Part shown: positions 36,308 through 46,716 of the stretch, piece by piece
Numbering within the stretch: position 1 is the first letter of the stretch
How the letters are laid out: every line of letters starts with the position of its first letter
NCBI RefSeq assembly: GCF_003386235.1
Contig: NZ_QRDZ01000003.1
Span: forward strand, 248,001-312,000
Origin: Cohnella phaseoli
GTDB lineage: Bacteria > Bacillota > Bacilli > Paenibacillales > Paenibacillaceae
Direction of reading: 5' to 3'
Length of the DNA stretch: 64,000 nucleotides
Translations under genes and position numbers: made by a program
The notes under the pieces: model-generated
Database searches by the model: none
What the model was told of the DNA's origin: nothing
Seen by the model: only the letters and a program-made list of their open reading frames with translations

Positions 36308-39300
36308 GTGGGAATGCAGCTGACGGATGATAGGCGCAAACGGTTCGAAGTGCTGCTGCAGCAGGCCGAGCTCCCGACCGAGTGGCTGGGGCAGCATTTT
36401 CGGGACGGGCACATTGAGCAAGTGGAAATCAGCCGGTCGCGCAAACGATGGACGATTACAGTCGGCAAGGAAACGCTGCTTCCAAGAAACATATATATAG
36501 GCACGTTAGAGCGAGTCAAGGCCAAACTTGGACATATCGCTGACGTTGATCTCGTTATGAATTACGAAGCGCAGGTTACAACGGACAGCCTTGTCAAGGA
36601 GTACTGGCTCGCTTTTGTGGAACGGATGCAGAAGGAAGTCGCTTCCGTTAACGGCTGGCTCGCGAAAGCGAACGTTAGCGTGGAGGGGGACGTCTTGAAC
36701 GTCGCGCTGCTGAATGAGACGAACCTTGCGCTGGCTCGCAAGAAAGAAATCGACACCTATGCGGTCAAGTTTTTCGAACGGCGGTTTCTTCGTTCTTTTC
36801 GCGTGAAGATGATCGTCGGGGAGACGAGTCCCGATACGTATACGGAATTTACGCAGAAGATCGAGGAAGAAAATCGGGCCGCGATTGAGCAGATTATGGC
36901 AAGCGCCCGAGAGGAAGCTCCTGCGGTCGAAGAGGGCGAAGCGCCGCAGGTGCTGCAGCACGGCTACGAGATCAAGGAGCCGCCGGTGCCAATCCAGGAA
37001 ATTCGCGAGGAAGAGAAGAAGGTGACGGTGCAAGGCGTCATTTTCGGCTTGGAGACGAAGGAGCTGCGGACAGGCAGCACGCTGTTCACCTGCTCGATTA
37101 CCGATTTTTCCGATTCTCTGTCGATCAAAATTTTCGGCAAAAACAAAGAAGATATCAAGATGCTCAACCTGCTGGCAAACGGCAAGTGGGTGAAGATGCG
37201 CGGGAAAATCGAATACGACCGTTTCCTCAATCCGCCGGAGCTGGTCATGTTCCCCAACGATATTCGAGAAATGCCCTCTCCGCCGGAGCCGAAGGATACG
37301 GCCGAAGAGAAGCGTGTTGAGTTTCACCTGCACACGACGATGAGCACAATGGACGCGGTTACGCCAGTCGACGTATATATCAAAACAGCGGCCAAGTGGG
37401 GCCATAAGGCGATTGCGGTAACGGATCACGGCAACGTGCAGTGCTATCCCGACGCGGCGAAAGCCGGCAAGAAGCACGGAATCAAGGTGATGTACGGCGT
37501 AGAAGCCAACGTCGTTAACGATTCGGTCGGCATGGTCATTCAGCCGCGAGAGCAGACGCTTGAGGATGCGGAATACGTCGTGTTCGATATCGAGACGACA
37601 GGACTTTCGGTCACCGACAACAAAATTATCGAGCTGGCCGGCGTCAAGATGAAGAACGGTCAGGAGTTTGATCGCTTCGAGACGTTCATCGATCCGCACG
37701 AGCCGATTCCGTATAACATTCAGCAGTTGACGAACATTACCGACGACATGGTCAGAGGCGCGCCGGAGCTGGAGCCGAAGCTGAAGGAATTTATCGAATT
37801 TGTCGGGGATGCGATTCTTGTGGCGCATAACGCCCGCTTCGACATCGGCTTTATCCAGCATTCCTGCAAACAATTCGGTTTGCCGCCTCTGGACAACCCC
37901 GCATTGGATACGCTTGAGGTGGCCCGGTATTTGCATCCGACGATGAAAAATCACCGGCTCAATACACTCGCTTCGCTGTACAAGGTATCGCTTGAAAATC
38001 ATCACCGGGCGATCGACGATACGGTCGCGCTCGGCGGAATTTTGAACGGATTGCTGAAGGATCTTCAAACCCGCGGCATCAATCAGTTAAACACGCTCAA
38101 CGGCCTCAACGAGAACGGCTGGAAGACGACGCGTCCGTTCCACTGCGGCATCTACGCGCTTAATGCGGTCGGCAAGAAGAACTTATATAAGCTGATTTCG
38201 ATGTCTCATACCGAATATTTTCATCGCGTGGCCTGTATTCCGCGGAGCAAGCTGATCGAATACCGCGAAGGACTGCTGATCATCTCCGGCTGCGAGAAGG
38301 GCGAACTGTTCGAGACGGTGCTGAACAAATCGATTGAAGAAGCCGAGGAAGTCGCCGCCTTCTACGATGTGCTGGAAATTCAGCCGCTCGACTTCTATAT
38401 GCACTTGCTGGACAAAGGGCTTGTCGGCAGCAGAGCTTCGCTGGAAGAGGCGCTGCGGCGTATCGTCCGGCTTGGCGAGAAGCTGACGAAGCCGGTCATT
38501 GCGACGGGCAACGTTCACTATTTGCAACCACGGGACAAAATTTTCCGCGATATTACGATTCACGGCATTACCGGCTTCAGTCCGCTGAAGGATCAGCGCA
38601 AGCCGGACGCTCATTTCCGCACGACAACGGAAATGCTGGAGGCGTTCAAGTTTCTCGGCGACGAGAAAGCTTACGAGGTGGTCGTCACCAACACGTCCGA
38701 GCTGGCCGACCGGTTCGAGGAGATCAAGCTGTTCCCCGACGAGCTGTTTACGCCGATTATCGAAGGCGCGGACGACGAAATTCGCAATACGTGTTATGCC
38801 ACGGCGCGCAGCATGTACGGCGACGAACTGCCGGAGGTCGTGACGGCTCGGCTCGAGAAGGAGCTTGTGCCGATAATCAAGTACGGTTTCTCGGCCAACT
38901 ATCTTATTTCGGCCCGACTCGTCAAAAAATCTAATGAAGACGGCTATCTTGTCGGATCGCGGGGATCCGTCGGATCGTCGATTGTCGCGACATTCCTCGG
39001 CATATCCGAGGTTAACCCGCTTCCGGCTCATTATTTGTGCCGCGTTCCAGATTGCAAGCACAGCGAATGGTTTCTCGACGGCAGCGTGCCCAGCGGCTTC
39101 GACTTGCCGGACAAGGCGTGCCCGAACTGCGGCACGATGATGCGCGGGGAAGGGCAGGACATTCCGTTCGAGACGTTCCTTGGCTTTAAAGGGGACAAGG
39201 TGCCCGACATCGACTTGAACTTCTCGGGCGAGTATCAACCGAATGCGCACAACTACACGAAGGTCATGTTCGGTGAGAAAAGCGTGTTCCGCGCGGGCAC

Positions 39301-40627
39301 GATCGGCACGGTTGCCGAGAAAACCGCGTATGGATTTACGAAGAAATACGAGGAAGAGCACGCCAAGTCGTGGCGCGGCGCGGAGGTGGGCCGGCTTGCA
39401 GCGGGCTGCACAGGCGTTAAGAGAAGTACCGGACAGCACCCGGGCGGTATCGTCGTTGTGCCGGATTATATGGAAGTGGAAGATATTACGCCGGTGCAGT
39501 ACCCGGCCGACGATACAAGCGCGGAGTGGAAAACGACGCACTTCGATTACCACGCCTTCGACGCGAATCTGCTCAAACTCGATATTCTGGGACACGACGA
39601 TCCGACGATGATGCGGATGCTGCAGGATTTGACCGGCGTCGATCCGACGACGATTCCGATGAACGATCCGAAGGTCATGAGCCTGTTCAATTCCGTCGAA
39701 GCGCTCGGCGTGTCGCCGCAGCAGATTCGTTCGCCCGTGGCGACGTTCGGCGTGCCGGAGATGGGAACGCGCTTCGTGCGCCAGATGCTGGAAGAGACGA
39801 AGCCGGCCTCGTTCGCCGACCTGCTGCAAATATCGGGGCTGTCGCACGGAACCGGCGTGTGGCTCGGCAACGCGCAAGAGCTGATCAAGAACAATACGTG
39901 TACGATCAAGACGGTTATCGGCTGTCGCGACGATATTATGCTTTTCCTCATTTATAAGGCGGGCATGGACGCCTCGCTGGCGTTCAAAATTACGGAAAGC
40001 GTGCGTAAGGGCAAGGGGCTTACTCCGGAGTGGATCGAGGAGATGAAGCGCTGCAAGGTGCCGCAGTGGTACATCGATTCGTGCTTGCGCATCGAGTACA
40101 TGTTCCCGAAAGCGCACGCCGCGGCCTACGTTATTTCTGCAGTGAGAACGGCCTACTTCAAATTGTATTATCCGATCGAATATTATGCGACGTACTTCTC
40201 GGTGCGCGCGGGCGACTTCGACGTCGAGCTGTTCTGTCAAGGTTACGATGCGATTTTGAAAATGCTGCTCGAAATCGAGGAGAAGGGCTTCCAGGCGACG
40301 ACGAAAGAGAAGAACATGATCTCGATACTCGAGATGGGGCTGGAAATGACCGCGCGGGGCTTCAAGTTCAAAACGGTCGATCTGTACCGCTCCGAAGCGA
40401 CTCGTTTTATCGTAGACGGAGACAGCTTGATTCCTCCGTTCGGCGCCATTCCCGGCGTCGGCGAGAACGCGGCGCGCAATATTGCCGCTTCGCGCGAAGA
40501 TGGCGATTTCCTGTCGATCGAGGACTTCCAGCAGCGTTCCCGGGCAAGTAAAACGATCGTCGAGCTGCTGACCGGACTCGGCGCGTTCCGGGGGCTGCCG
40601 GAGTCGAACCAGCTTAGTCTGTTCTAG
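36308..40627 (+). CDS. polC: DNA polymerase III alpha subunit, PolC type
   Basis: Replicative polymerase of low-GC Gram-positive bacteria with built-in proofreading. The 1439-residue protein has the PolC N-terminal region, an OB fold (about 238-320), a PHP domain split by an exonuclease insertion (PHP start VEFHLHTTMSTMDAV about 337; exonuclease DIETTGL about 426 and AHNARFDIGF), and the palm (GYLVGSRGSVGSS, VPDIDLNFSGEYQ). Length matches the B. subtilis protein closely. It begins with GTG after AAGGAGAGGAA; an ATG two codons later is the alternative. Long frames on the opposite strand are artefacts of GC content. Confidence 0.97.
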   Translation: MGMQLTDDRRKRFEVLLQQAELPTEWLGQHFRDGHIEQVEISRSRKRWTITVGKETLLPRNIYIGTLERVKAKLGHIADVDLVMNYEAQVTTDSLVKEYWLAFVERMQKEVASVNGWLAKANVSVEGDVLNVALLNETNLALARKKEIDTYAVKFFERRFLRSFRVKMIVGETSPDTYTEFTQKIEEENRAAIEQIMASAREEAPAVEEGEAPQVLQHGYEIKEPPVPIQEIREEEKKVTVQGVIFGLETKELRTGSTLFTCSITDFSDSLSIKIFGKNKEDIKMLNLLANGKWVKMRGKIEYDRFLNPPELVMFPNDIREMPSPPEPKDTAEEKRVEFHLHTTMSTMDAVTPVDVYIKTAAKWGHKAIAVTDHGNVQCYPDAAKAGKKHGIKVMYGVEANVVNDSVGMVIQPREQTLEDAEYVVFDIETTGLSVTDNKIIELAGVKMKNGQEFDRFETFIDPHEPIPYNIQQLTNITDDMVRGAPELEPKLKEFIEFVGDAILVAHNARFDIGFIQHSCKQFGLPPLDNPALDTLEVARYLHPTMKNHRLNTLASLYKVSLENHHRAIDDTVALGGILNGLLKDLQTRGINQLNTLNGLNENGWKTTRPFHCGIYALNAVGKKNLYKLISMSHTEYFHRVACIPRSKLIEYREGLLIISGCEKGELFETVLNKSIEEAEEVAAFYDVLEIQPLDFYMHLLDKGLVGSRASLEEALRRIVRLGEKLTKPVIATGNVHYLQPRDKIFRDITIHGITGFSPLKDQRKPDAHFRTTTEMLEAFKFLGDEKAYEVVVTNTSELADRFEEIKLFPDELFTPIIEGADDEIRNTCYATARSMYGDELPEVVTARLEKELVPIIKYGFSANYLISARLVKKSNEDGYLVGSRGSVGSSIVATFLGISEVNPLPAHYLCRVPDCKHSEWFLDGSVPSGFDLPDKACPNCGTMMRGEGQDIPFETFLGFKGDKVPDIDLNFSGEYQPNAHNYTKVMFGEKSVFRAGTIGTVAEKTAYGFTKKYEEEHAKSWRGAEVGRLAAGCTGVKRSTGQHPGGIVVVPDYMEVEDITPVQYPADDTSAEWKTTHFDYHAFDANLLKLDILGHDDPTMMRMLQDLTGVDPTTIPMNDPKVMSLFNSVEALGVSPQQIRSPVATFGVPEMGTRFVRQMLEETKPASFADLLQISGLSHGTGVWLGNAQELIKNNTCTIKTVIGCRDDIMLFLIYKAGMDASLAFKITESVRKGKGLTPEWIEEMKRCKVPQWYIDSCLRIEYMFPKAHAAAYVISAVRTAYFKLYYPIEYYATYFSVRAGDFDVELFCQGYDAILKMLLEIEEKGFQATTKEKNMISILEMGLEMTARGFKFKTVDLYRSEATRFIVDGDSLIPPFGAIPGVGENAARNIAASREDGDFLSIEDFQQRSRASKTIVELLTGLGAFRGLPESNQLSLF

Positions 40628-40658
40628 GGACGATGGCGGGCGCTCAGGAAAGTTGTGG

Positions 40659-40688
40659 TTGCCAGAGGCTGTAAGGTTATGTTATATT
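40659..40688 (+). promoter_or_regulatory. SigA promoter for rimP-nusA-infB operon
   Basis: TTGCCA (40659-40664), 18-base spacer, TATATT (40683-40688) with an extended TG one base before it. Transcription should start near 40695, giving a leader of about 135 bases that includes the hairpin at 40724-40745. Confidence 0.72.
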
Positions 40689-40723
40689 ATTTTTGGTAAT
40701 CATGTGGATAACACTGTCTGCAG

Positions 40724-40754
40724 AAGAGTGGGGAAACCCACTCTTTCCGTTTTG
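40724..40754 (+). terminator. Leader hairpin with interrupted T tract (probable NusA-responsive attenuator)
   Basis: Perfect 9-bp stem AAGAGTGGG (40724-40732) and CCCACTCTT (40737-40745) closed by a GAAA tetraloop, followed by TCCGTTTTG. It begins about 30 bases after the predicted transcription start. In B. subtilis, nusA expression is limited by NusA-stimulated termination in the operon leader; the weak, interrupted T tract here suits that mode. The mechanism in this organism is inference. Confidence 0.65.
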
Positions 40755-40831
40755 TCTACGGGTCTGTAAGGCTGCGAGGACGTCGCGGAAGGCTGCGGCC
40801 ATCCATTTGGAACATCGGGAGGTATACCTTT

Positions 40832-41293
40832 TTGAATTCACCGCAAATCAAATCCATCGTGGAAAACTGCGCGACCTCCTACCTGGAGGAGAACGGGTTG
40901 GAACTGGTGGACGTGGAATACGTGAAAGAGGGAAGCAACTGGTTTTTGCGTATTTACGTGGATAAGGAAGGCGGCATCGACATCGACGATTGCGGCCGTT
41001 TTTCCGAATTCATCAGCGTTAAGCTGGATGAGCTGGACCCGATCACAGACGCGTATTTTCTGGAGGTCAGCTCGCCCGGCGCGGAGCGTCCGCTCAAGAA
41101 CGCGCAGGACGTCGTCAAGGCGGTAGGCAAGCACGTTTTCGTGACGACCTACGAGAAGCTTGACGGAGCCAAGGAGTTTGAAGGACGTCTAGAGGAATTC
41201 GACGGCACGACATTGATTGTGACGGTCGGACGCCGCAAGCAGGCGATCCCTTACGATAAAGTGGCTTCCGCAAGGCTGGCCATCGTTTTCTAA
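40832..41293 (+). CDS. rimP: Ribosome maturation factor RimP
   Basis: Assists 30S subunit maturation. The 153-residue protein begins with TTG at 40832 after GGGAGGT; the family blocks are [38 protein letters not shown] and [14 protein letters not shown], followed by a C-terminal SH3-like domain. It heads the classic rimP-nusA-rnpM-rplGB-infB-rbfA operon. Length and motifs are normal. Confidence 0.96.
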   Translation: MNSPQIKSIVENCATSYLEENGLELVDVEYVKEGSNWFLRIYVDKEGGIDIDDCGRFSEFISVKLDELDPITDAYFLEVSSPGAERPLKNAQDVVKAVGKHVFVTTYEKLDGAKEFEGRLEEFDGTTLIVTVGRRKQAIPYDKVASARLAIVF

Positions 41294-41364
41294 TCTATTA
41301 ACGAGGACGCGGGCTGCAGCAATAGCTGCGGCAGCCGCGTATATTGAGGAGGAATTAGGGAGCC

Positions 41365-42462
41365 ATGAGCATGGAGTTTATCGAGGCGCTGTCCGAAATC
41401 GAGCGAGATAAGGGCATTAGCAAGGATGTCCTGATCGAAGCTATCGAAGCGGCACTTATCTCCAGCTACAAACGCAACTTTAATACGGCGCAGAACGTTC
41501 GCGTGGACATCAACCGGACGACGGGCTTGATTAAAGTGTACGCGCGCAAGACGATCGTGGAAGAGGTGCTGGATCCGCGCATGGAAATCTCTCTGGAGAC
41601 GGCCAGAGCGATCAATCCGCACTATCAGATCGACGACATCGCCGAGATTGAAGTGACGCCGCGCGACTTCGGAAGGATTGCCGCGCAGACGGCGAAGCAG
41701 GTCGTCACGCAGCGCATCCGCGAGGCGGAGCGCGGATTGATCTACCATGCGTTCGTAGACAAAGAGCAGGACATCGTTACCGGAATCGTGCAGCGGATGG
41801 ACTTGCGCAACCTTTACGTCGATCTTGGCAAGGTCGAAGCGGCGCTGCCGATCACCGAGCTGATGCCGACCGACAAGTTCAAGCAAGGGGATCGCGTCAA
41901 ATCTTTCATTACGAAGGTTGAAAACACGAGCAAAGGCCCGCAGATCATTTTGTCGCGCACTCATCCCGGCCTGCTGAAGCGGCTGTTCGAACTCGAGGTT
42001 CCGGAAATCTTCGACGGCACGGTCGAAATTCGTTCGGTCGCGCGGGAAGCCGGCTTCCGTTCGAAGATCGCCGTATACTCCCGCAACGAGGAAGTGGATC
42101 CGGTAGGCTCCTGCGTCGGGCAGCGCGGCACTCGCGTGCAGTCGATCGTCACGGAGCTGAAAGGCGAGAAAATCGACATTGTCCGTTGGTCCGAAGCGAT
42201 TGACGAATATGTGGCGAACGCGCTCAGCCCTTCCAAGGTGCTGGAGGTTATCGTGTTCGAAGCGGAGAAGATGGCGCGGGTAATCGTGCCGGACTATCAG
42301 CTTTCCCTCGCGATCGGCATTAAGGGCCAGAACGCTCGTTTGGCTGCGAAGCTGACCGGCTGGAAAATCGATATTAAGAGCGAGACGCAGGCTGAGCAGG
42401 AATACGGACGTCCGAAATCGAGCGGAGCTACGATGCACCAGGACAGCGTATCCATCGACTGA
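41365..42462 (+). CDS. nusA: Transcription termination/antitermination factor NusA
   Basis: RNA polymerase-binding pausing and termination factor. The 365-residue protein has the N-terminal polymerase-binding domain (residues 1 to about 125), an S1 domain (about 132-200, DIVTGIVQRMDLRNLYVDLG) and two KH domains (SCVGQRGTRVQSIVTELKGE and AIGIKGQNARLAAKLTGWKI). It lacks the extra C-terminal acidic repeats of E. coli NusA, as usual in Bacillales. The leader attenuator upstream of rimP probably provides feedback. Confidence 0.97.
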   Translation: MSMEFIEALSEIERDKGISKDVLIEAIEAALISSYKRNFNTAQNVRVDINRTTGLIKVYARKTIVEEVLDPRMEISLETARAINPHYQIDDIAEIEVTPRDFGRIAAQTAKQVVTQRIREAERGLIYHAFVDKEQDIVTGIVQRMDLRNLYVDLGKVEAALPITELMPTDKFKQGDRVKSFITKVENTSKGPQIILSRTHPGLLKRLFELEVPEIFDGTVEIRSVAREAGFRSKIAVYSRNEEVDPVGSCVGQRGTRVQSIVTELKGEKIDIVRWSEAIDEYVANALSPSKVLEVIVFEAEKMARVIVPDYQLSLAIGIKGQNARLAAKLTGWKIDIKSETQAEQEYGRPKSSGATMHQDSVSID

Positions 42463-42473
42463 GGGGGATCGCC

Positions 42474-42794
42474 GTGAGACCAAGGAAAATTCCGCAGCGC
42501 AAATGCGTCGCTTGTCAGGAAATGATGGCGAAGAAAGAACTGATCCGAATCGTGCGCTCTCCGGAGGGAGAGATCCACATCGATCTGACCGGCAAAAAGC
42601 CGGGCCGCGGCGCATATCTGTGCGGCAAGGTCGCTTGCTTTAAGCTGGCGAAGAAGTCGAAAGCGTTCGAGCGCGCCTTGAAGACGCCGGTCGGCGCGGA
42701 TATCTACGATCGTTTGGAAGCCGACTTCATTCAGGTGGAAGAGGAATTCCAGGCGAACAAGGAGCTGGTGGGCGACGATGAAGATGGCCAATAA
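42474..42794 (+). CDS. rnpM: RNase P modulator RnpM (YlxR)
   Basis: Small basic RNA-binding protein of the DUF448/YlxR family, reported in B. subtilis to bind and modulate RNase P. The 106-residue product has the family core [20 protein letters not shown] and the [13 protein letters not shown] motif, with four Cys positions (CVAC, LC, AC). GTG start after GAGGGGGAT. The end overlaps the next gene by 17 bases. Family assignment is clear; function is carried over. Confidence 0.92.
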   Translation: MRPRKIPQRKCVACQEMMAKKELIRIVRSPEGEIHIDLTGKKPGRGAYLCGKVACFKLAKKSKAFERALKTPVGADIYDRLEADFIQVEEEFQANKELVGDDEDGQ

Positions 42795-43110
42795 GGCGTT
42801 GTCCCGGTTAGGTCTGGCGACAAGGGCGGGCAAGCTGATCAGCGGGGAAGAGATTGTGCTGAAGGCGATCCGCTCGGGCGAAGCCAAGCTTGTACTGCTC
42901 GCCGGCGACGCTTCGGATAATACGAGAAAAAAAGTTACAGATAAATGCAACAGTTACGGTGTACCATTGCTAGTCGGTTTTACGCGATTCGAACTGGGAT
43001 CGGCTGTAGGCAAACCCGAACGCGTTCTGTTCGCGGTAACGGATCGAGGATTCGCCGATATGCTGGCCGCCGGTTGGAATCAACACTCGGAGGTGGAGAA
43101 TATTGAGTAA
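42778..43110 (+). CDS. rplGB: L7Ae-family ribosomal protein YlxQ
   Basis: Member of the L7Ae/L30e/S12e/Gadd45 family, 110 residues, found between ylxR and infB in Firmicutes. Recognisable sequence: [39 protein letters not shown] and [19 protein letters not shown]. It probably binds kink-turn RNA, a property of the family. The end overlaps the infB start by eight bases. An ATG two codons downstream is a possible alternative start. Confidence 0.92.
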   Translation: MKMANKALSRLGLATRAGKLISGEEIVLKAIRSGEAKLVLLAGDASDNTRKKVTDKCNSYGVPLLVGFTRFELGSAVGKPERVLFAVTDRGFADMLAAGWNQHSEVENIE

Positions 43111-46100
43111 GCAAGATCAAACGGATAACAAGGATAAGCTAAGGGTTTACGAATACGCCAAGCAGCTCAATATGAGCAGCAAGGAAGTTATTACGATTTT
43201 GAAAAGAATGAACATGCCGGTTAACAATCACATGAGCGTGATGGAAGACGGCATGACGGGCGCGGTGGAGAAGTTCTTCCGCGATATTAAAGCGAACGCG
43301 GCCGCGAAAATGGCCCAAGCCTCCGCCAAGCCGGCGGCGGCTCCCGCTCCTGAGCGGGAGCGTCGTTCGCAGCCGAGCGGACAGAGCGCAGCTTCTGGCA
43401 GCCAGCAGCAACAGCAACCGCGTCCTGCGGCTCAGGTTCAAGCTTCGACGCCGCAACAAAGTCCTGCGGCGCCAGCTCCGGCAGCTTCAGAGTCGGCAGC
43501 GCCAACGGCTAAGGTGTCTTCGGCGCCTGCGCAGGATACGAGCGCTTCTTCGTCCGCACAACAGCCGCAGTCTGAGTCGCGCCCACAAGGGCAAAGCGAG
43601 GGCGGCAGCGGTCAAGGCGGCTCCAGCAACCGCGATGGCAACCGTCCGCAAGGCGGAGGCCAAGGCGGCTATGGCAATCGCGATGGCAACCGTCCGCAGG
43701 GCGGAGGCCAAGGTGGGTACGGCAATCGCGATGGCAACCGTCCGCAGGGCGGGGGCCAAGGCGGGTACGGCAATCGCGATGGCAACCGTCCGCAGGGCGG
43801 AGGCCAAGGCGGGTACGGCAATCGCGACGGCAACCGTCCGCAGGGCGGAGGTCAAGGCGGCTACGGCAACCGTCCGCAAGGCAGCGGTCAAGGCGGAGGC
43901 CAGGGCGGCTACGGCAACCGTCCGCAAGGCAGCGGTCAAGGCGGAGGCCAAGGCGGCTACGGCAACCGTCCGCAAGGCGGAGGCCAGGGCGGTTACGGCA
44001 ACCGTCCGCAAGGTAGCGGTCAAGGCGGAGGCCAAGGCGGCTACGGCAACCGTCCGCAAGGCAGCGGTCAAGGCGGAGGCCAGGGTGGCTACGGCAACCG
44101 TCCGCAAGGCAGCGGTCAAGGCGGAGGCCAAGGCGGTTACGGCAACCGTCCGCAAGGCGGAGGCCAAGGCGGCAGCTACGGCAATCGTCCGCAAGGCAGC
44201 GGTCAAGGCGGAGGCCAAGGCGGCTACGGCAACCGTCCGCAAGGCGGGGGTCAAGGCGGCAGCTTCGGCAATCGTCCGCAAAGCGGAGGTCAAGGCGGCG
44301 CGGCGACGCGTCCGGGCCAAGGATTCGGCGCAGGCCGCAGTCCGGCTCCATCGGCTGCGGGGGCCAGAGGCGGTCGCCCGGGAGACAGCAGCAGACCGGC
44401 GGGCCGCGATGGCAAAGGGCGTCCGGGCGAGAGTGATTTCAAACGTAAAGAAAACAACCGGTTCGACGACGGCAGAACGAATTTCAGAGGACCGAGAGGC
44501 AAAGGCGGCAAGAACGCTCGCAAGAGCAACCAGCCTCCGCGCGAGAAAATCGACAATACGCCGAAGAAGGTTATCGTTCGCGGCAATATGACGGTAGGCG
44601 AATTGGCGAAGTTGCTGCACAAGGACGCCTCCGAAGTGATCAAGAAGCTGCTGCTGATGGGCGTTATGGCCACGATCAACCAGGATCTGGATCTGGATAC
44701 GGTTCTGCTCGTCGTTTCCGATTACGGCGTCGAAGCCGAAGTGAAAATCGTCGTCGAGGATACGCAGTTCGAGACGACCGAAGAGAACGACGATCCGGAC
44801 GATCTCGTTAACCGTCCTCCTGTCGTTACGATCATGGGTCACGTCGATCACGGTAAAACGACATTGCTCGACGCGATTCGCGAGACGAAAGTTGCAAGCG
44901 GCGAAGCCGGCGGAATTACGCAGCACATCGGCGCTTACCAAGTCGAAATCAATGGCAAAAAAATTACGTTCCTCGATACGCCGGGTCACGAAGCGTTCAC
45001 GACGATGCGTGCCCGCGGAGCGCAGGTTACCGATATTACGATTCTCGTAGTTGCTGCCGACGACGGCGTCATGCCGCAGACGGTAGAGGCGATCGCTCAC
45101 GCGAAAGCGGCCAACGTGCCGATTATCGTAGCAGTCAACAAGATCGACAAGCCGAGCGCCAACCCGGATAAAGTCAAGCAAGAGCTGACCGAGTACGGTC
45201 TTGTACAAGAGGCATGGGGCGGAGACACGATTTTCGTCGAAGTGTCCGCGAAGCAGCGCTTGAACTTGGACGGCTTGCTGGAGATGATCCTGCTCGTCGC
45301 CGAGGTGAACGACTACAAGGCGAACCCGGACAAACGGGCGCGCGGTACGGTTATGGAAGCCGAGCTGGACAAAGGAAAAGGGCCGGTTGCCCGCATCCTC
45401 GTTCAGAACGGTACGCTCAAAGTGGGCGATGCGTTTGTCGCAGGCGACTGCTTTGGTCGAATTCGCGCCATGACGAATGACCGCGGACGCCGGATCAAGG
45501 AAGCGGGACCGTCGACCCCGGTGGAAATTACCGGTTTGACGGAAGTGCCGCAAGCAGGCGATCCGTTCATGGTATTCGAGGACGAGCGCAAAGCGCGGGA
45601 AATTTCCGACAAGCGTTCGATCAAGACTCGTCAATCGCAGATGAAAGCGAACCAGGCGGTTACGCTGGAAGATCTGTTCAGCAAAATCAAAGAAGGCGAC
45701 ATCAAGGAGCTCAACGTTATCCTCAAGGCCGACGTTCAAGGTTCTCTGGAAGCCCTCAAAGGCTCGCTTGAGAAAATCGAGATCGAAGGCGTTCGCGTTC
45801 GTACGATTTACAGCGGCGTAGGCGCGGTTACGGAATCCGATATTATTCTTGCATCGGCTTCCTCCGCAATCGTCATCGGCTTTAACGTACGTCCGGAGCC
45901 GCGTGCTCAATCGATCGCCGAGCAGGAGAAGGTCGACGTCCGACTGCACTCGATCATCTACAAAGTGATCGAAGAGATCGAGTACGCGATGAAGGGAATG
46001 CTCGATCCGATCTTCAAGGAGAAGGTGACCGGCCACGCGGAAGTTCGCGATATGTTCAAGGTGACGAAGGTGGGCACGATTGCCGGCTGTATGGTCACCG

Positions 46101-46309
46101 ACGGCAAAATATTGCGGAACGCGGAAGCTCGCCTGCTGCGCGGCGGAATCGTCGTCTACACGGGCAAGATCGACTCGCTCAAGCGCTTCAAGGATGACGC
46201 GAAGGAAGTTTCGGAAGGCTATGAATGCGGAATTACGCTTGATAAATTCAATGACATTCAACTGGGCGACGTTATCGAAGCCTTCGTCATGGAGTCCGTT
46301 GAGCGTTAA
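43103..46309 (+). CDS. infB: Translation initiation factor IF-2
   Basis: GTPase that places initiator tRNA on the ribosome. Order: N-terminal IF2_N helix block ([20 protein letters not shown]), a disordered Ala/Pro/Gln/Ser region (about 60-170), a striking tandem array of Gly/Gln/Asn/Arg/Pro units (residues 176-399), a second IF2_N-type block ([19 protein letters not shown]), then the G domain with [18 protein letters not shown] and NKIDKP, and the domain II-IV core to residue 1068. The Bacillus protein is about 716 residues, so the extra length is the N-terminal insertion. The start is TTG after GGAGGTGGAG, overlapping ylxQ. Confidence 0.97.
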   Translation: MSKQDQTDNKDKLRVYEYAKQLNMSSKEVITILKRMNMPVNNHMSVMEDGMTGAVEKFFRDIKANAAAKMAQASAKPAAAPAPERERRSQPSGQSAASGSQQQQQPRPAAQVQASTPQQSPAAPAPAASESAAPTAKVSSAPAQDTSASSSAQQPQSESRPQGQSEGGSGQGGSSNRDGNRPQGGGQGGYGNRDGNRPQGGGQGGYGNRDGNRPQGGGQGGYGNRDGNRPQGGGQGGYGNRDGNRPQGGGQGGYGNRPQGSGQGGGQGGYGNRPQGSGQGGGQGGYGNRPQGGGQGGYGNRPQGSGQGGGQGGYGNRPQGSGQGGGQGGYGNRPQGSGQGGGQGGYGNRPQGGGQGGSYGNRPQGSGQGGGQGGYGNRPQGGGQGGSFGNRPQSGGQGGAATRPGQGFGAGRSPAPSAAGARGGRPGDSSRPAGRDGKGRPGESDFKRKENNRFDDGRTNFRGPRGKGGKNARKSNQPPREKIDNTPKKVIVRGNMTVGELAKLLHKDASEVIKKLLLMGVMATINQDLDLDTVLLVVSDYGVEAEVKIVVEDTQFETTEENDDPDDLVNRPPVVTIMGHVDHGKTTLLDAIRETKVASGEAGGITQHIGAYQVEINGKKITFLDTPGHEAFTTMRARGAQVTDITILVVAADDGVMPQTVEAIAHAKAANVPIIVAVNKIDKPSANPDKVKQELTEYGLVQEAWGGDTIFVEVSAKQRLNLDGLLEMILLVAEVNDYKANPDKRARGTVMEAELDKGKGPVARILVQNGTLKVGDAFVAGDCFGRIRAMTNDRGRRIKEAGPSTPVEITGLTEVPQAGDPFMVFEDERKAREISDKRSIKTRQSQMKANQAVTLEDLFSKIKEGDIKELNVILKADVQGSLEALKGSLEKIEIEGVRVRTIYSGVGAVTESDIILASASSAIVIGFNVRPEPRAQSIAEQEKVDVRLHSIIYKVIEEIEYAMKGMLDPIFKEKVTGHAEVRDMFKVTKVGTIAGCMVTDGKILRNAEARLLRGGIVVYTGKIDSLKRFKDDAKEVSEGYECGITLDKFNDIQLGDVIEAFVMESVER
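43628..44299 (+). repeat. In-frame tandem repeat array in infB
   Basis: Fifteen units beginning with the NRPQ or NRDGNRPQ motif. The first five (43628-43867) are 48-base units encoding [16 protein letters not shown]; the later ones are mainly 48-base units encoding [16 protein letters not shown], with shorter 30-, 36- and 39-base variants. Units start at 43628, 43676, 43724, 43772, 43820, 43868, 43916, 43964, 44000, 44048, 44096, 44144, 44183, 44231 and 44270. Every length is a multiple of three, so copy-number change would keep frame. Confidence 0.93.
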
Positions 46310-46338
46310 TCCCAGCAGCACGTGAAGGTGGGATCTGA

Positions 46339-46695
46339 ATGGCTAAGTTTCGAGTCGGACGGGTCGGCGAACAAATTAAAAAAGAAATCAGCAACGTCAT
46401 CCAGACGGAGCTGAAAGACCCGCGCATTGGTTTTATAACGGTAACGGGAGTGGATCTAACCAACGATCTCTCCCTTGCCCGAGTTTATTTGAGCATTCTC
46501 GGCAGCGAGGAGCAGAAGGAAGAGACGCTGAAGGCGCTCGGCCGCGCGAACGGATTTCTGCGCTCGGAGTTGGGGCGGCGGGTGAAGCTGCGTCATACGC
46601 CGGCGATCGAGTTCCGCTTCGATAGCTCCATCGCGTATGGAAGCCATATTGAAGATCTGCTGCAGCAGATCAATCAACAATCTCAAGAGTCTTAA
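46339..46695 (+). CDS. rbfA: Ribosome-binding factor A
   Basis: Late 30S assembly factor with a KH-like fold. The 118-residue protein opens MAKFRVGRVGEQIKKEISNV and has the TELKDPRIGFITVTGVDLTN block and LRSELGRRVKLRHTPAIEF near the C-terminus. It follows infB by 29 bases, the usual order. No unusual features. Confidence 0.97.
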   Translation: MAKFRVGRVGEQIKKEISNVIQTELKDPRIGFITVTGVDLTNDLSLARVYLSILGSEEQKEETLKALGRANGFLRSELGRRVKLRHTPAIEFRFDSSIAYGSHIEDLLQQINQQSQES

Positions 46696-46716
46696 AGCCC
46701 GAGGGGAGGGAACGGC

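Noticed and set aside
38183..40240. Open frame of 685 codons on the minus strand opposite polC
   Set aside because: Arg/His/Leu-rich composition typical of antisense frames in GC-rich DNA; polC covers the region.
43628..44299. CRISPR array
   Set aside because: Units are contiguous coding repeats with no unique spacers and stay in the infB frame.
43635..44591. Alternative plus-strand frame with Ala/Thr/Val/Arg/Lys repeats inside infB
   Set aside because: A shifted reading of the same tandem DNA units, without its own start signals.
43487..46321. Open frame of 944 codons on the minus strand opposite infB
   Set aside because: It mirrors infB codon structure and the Gly/Gln repeats, has repetitive, unlike-protein composition and no ribosome-binding site. 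IF-2 on the plus strand is certain.
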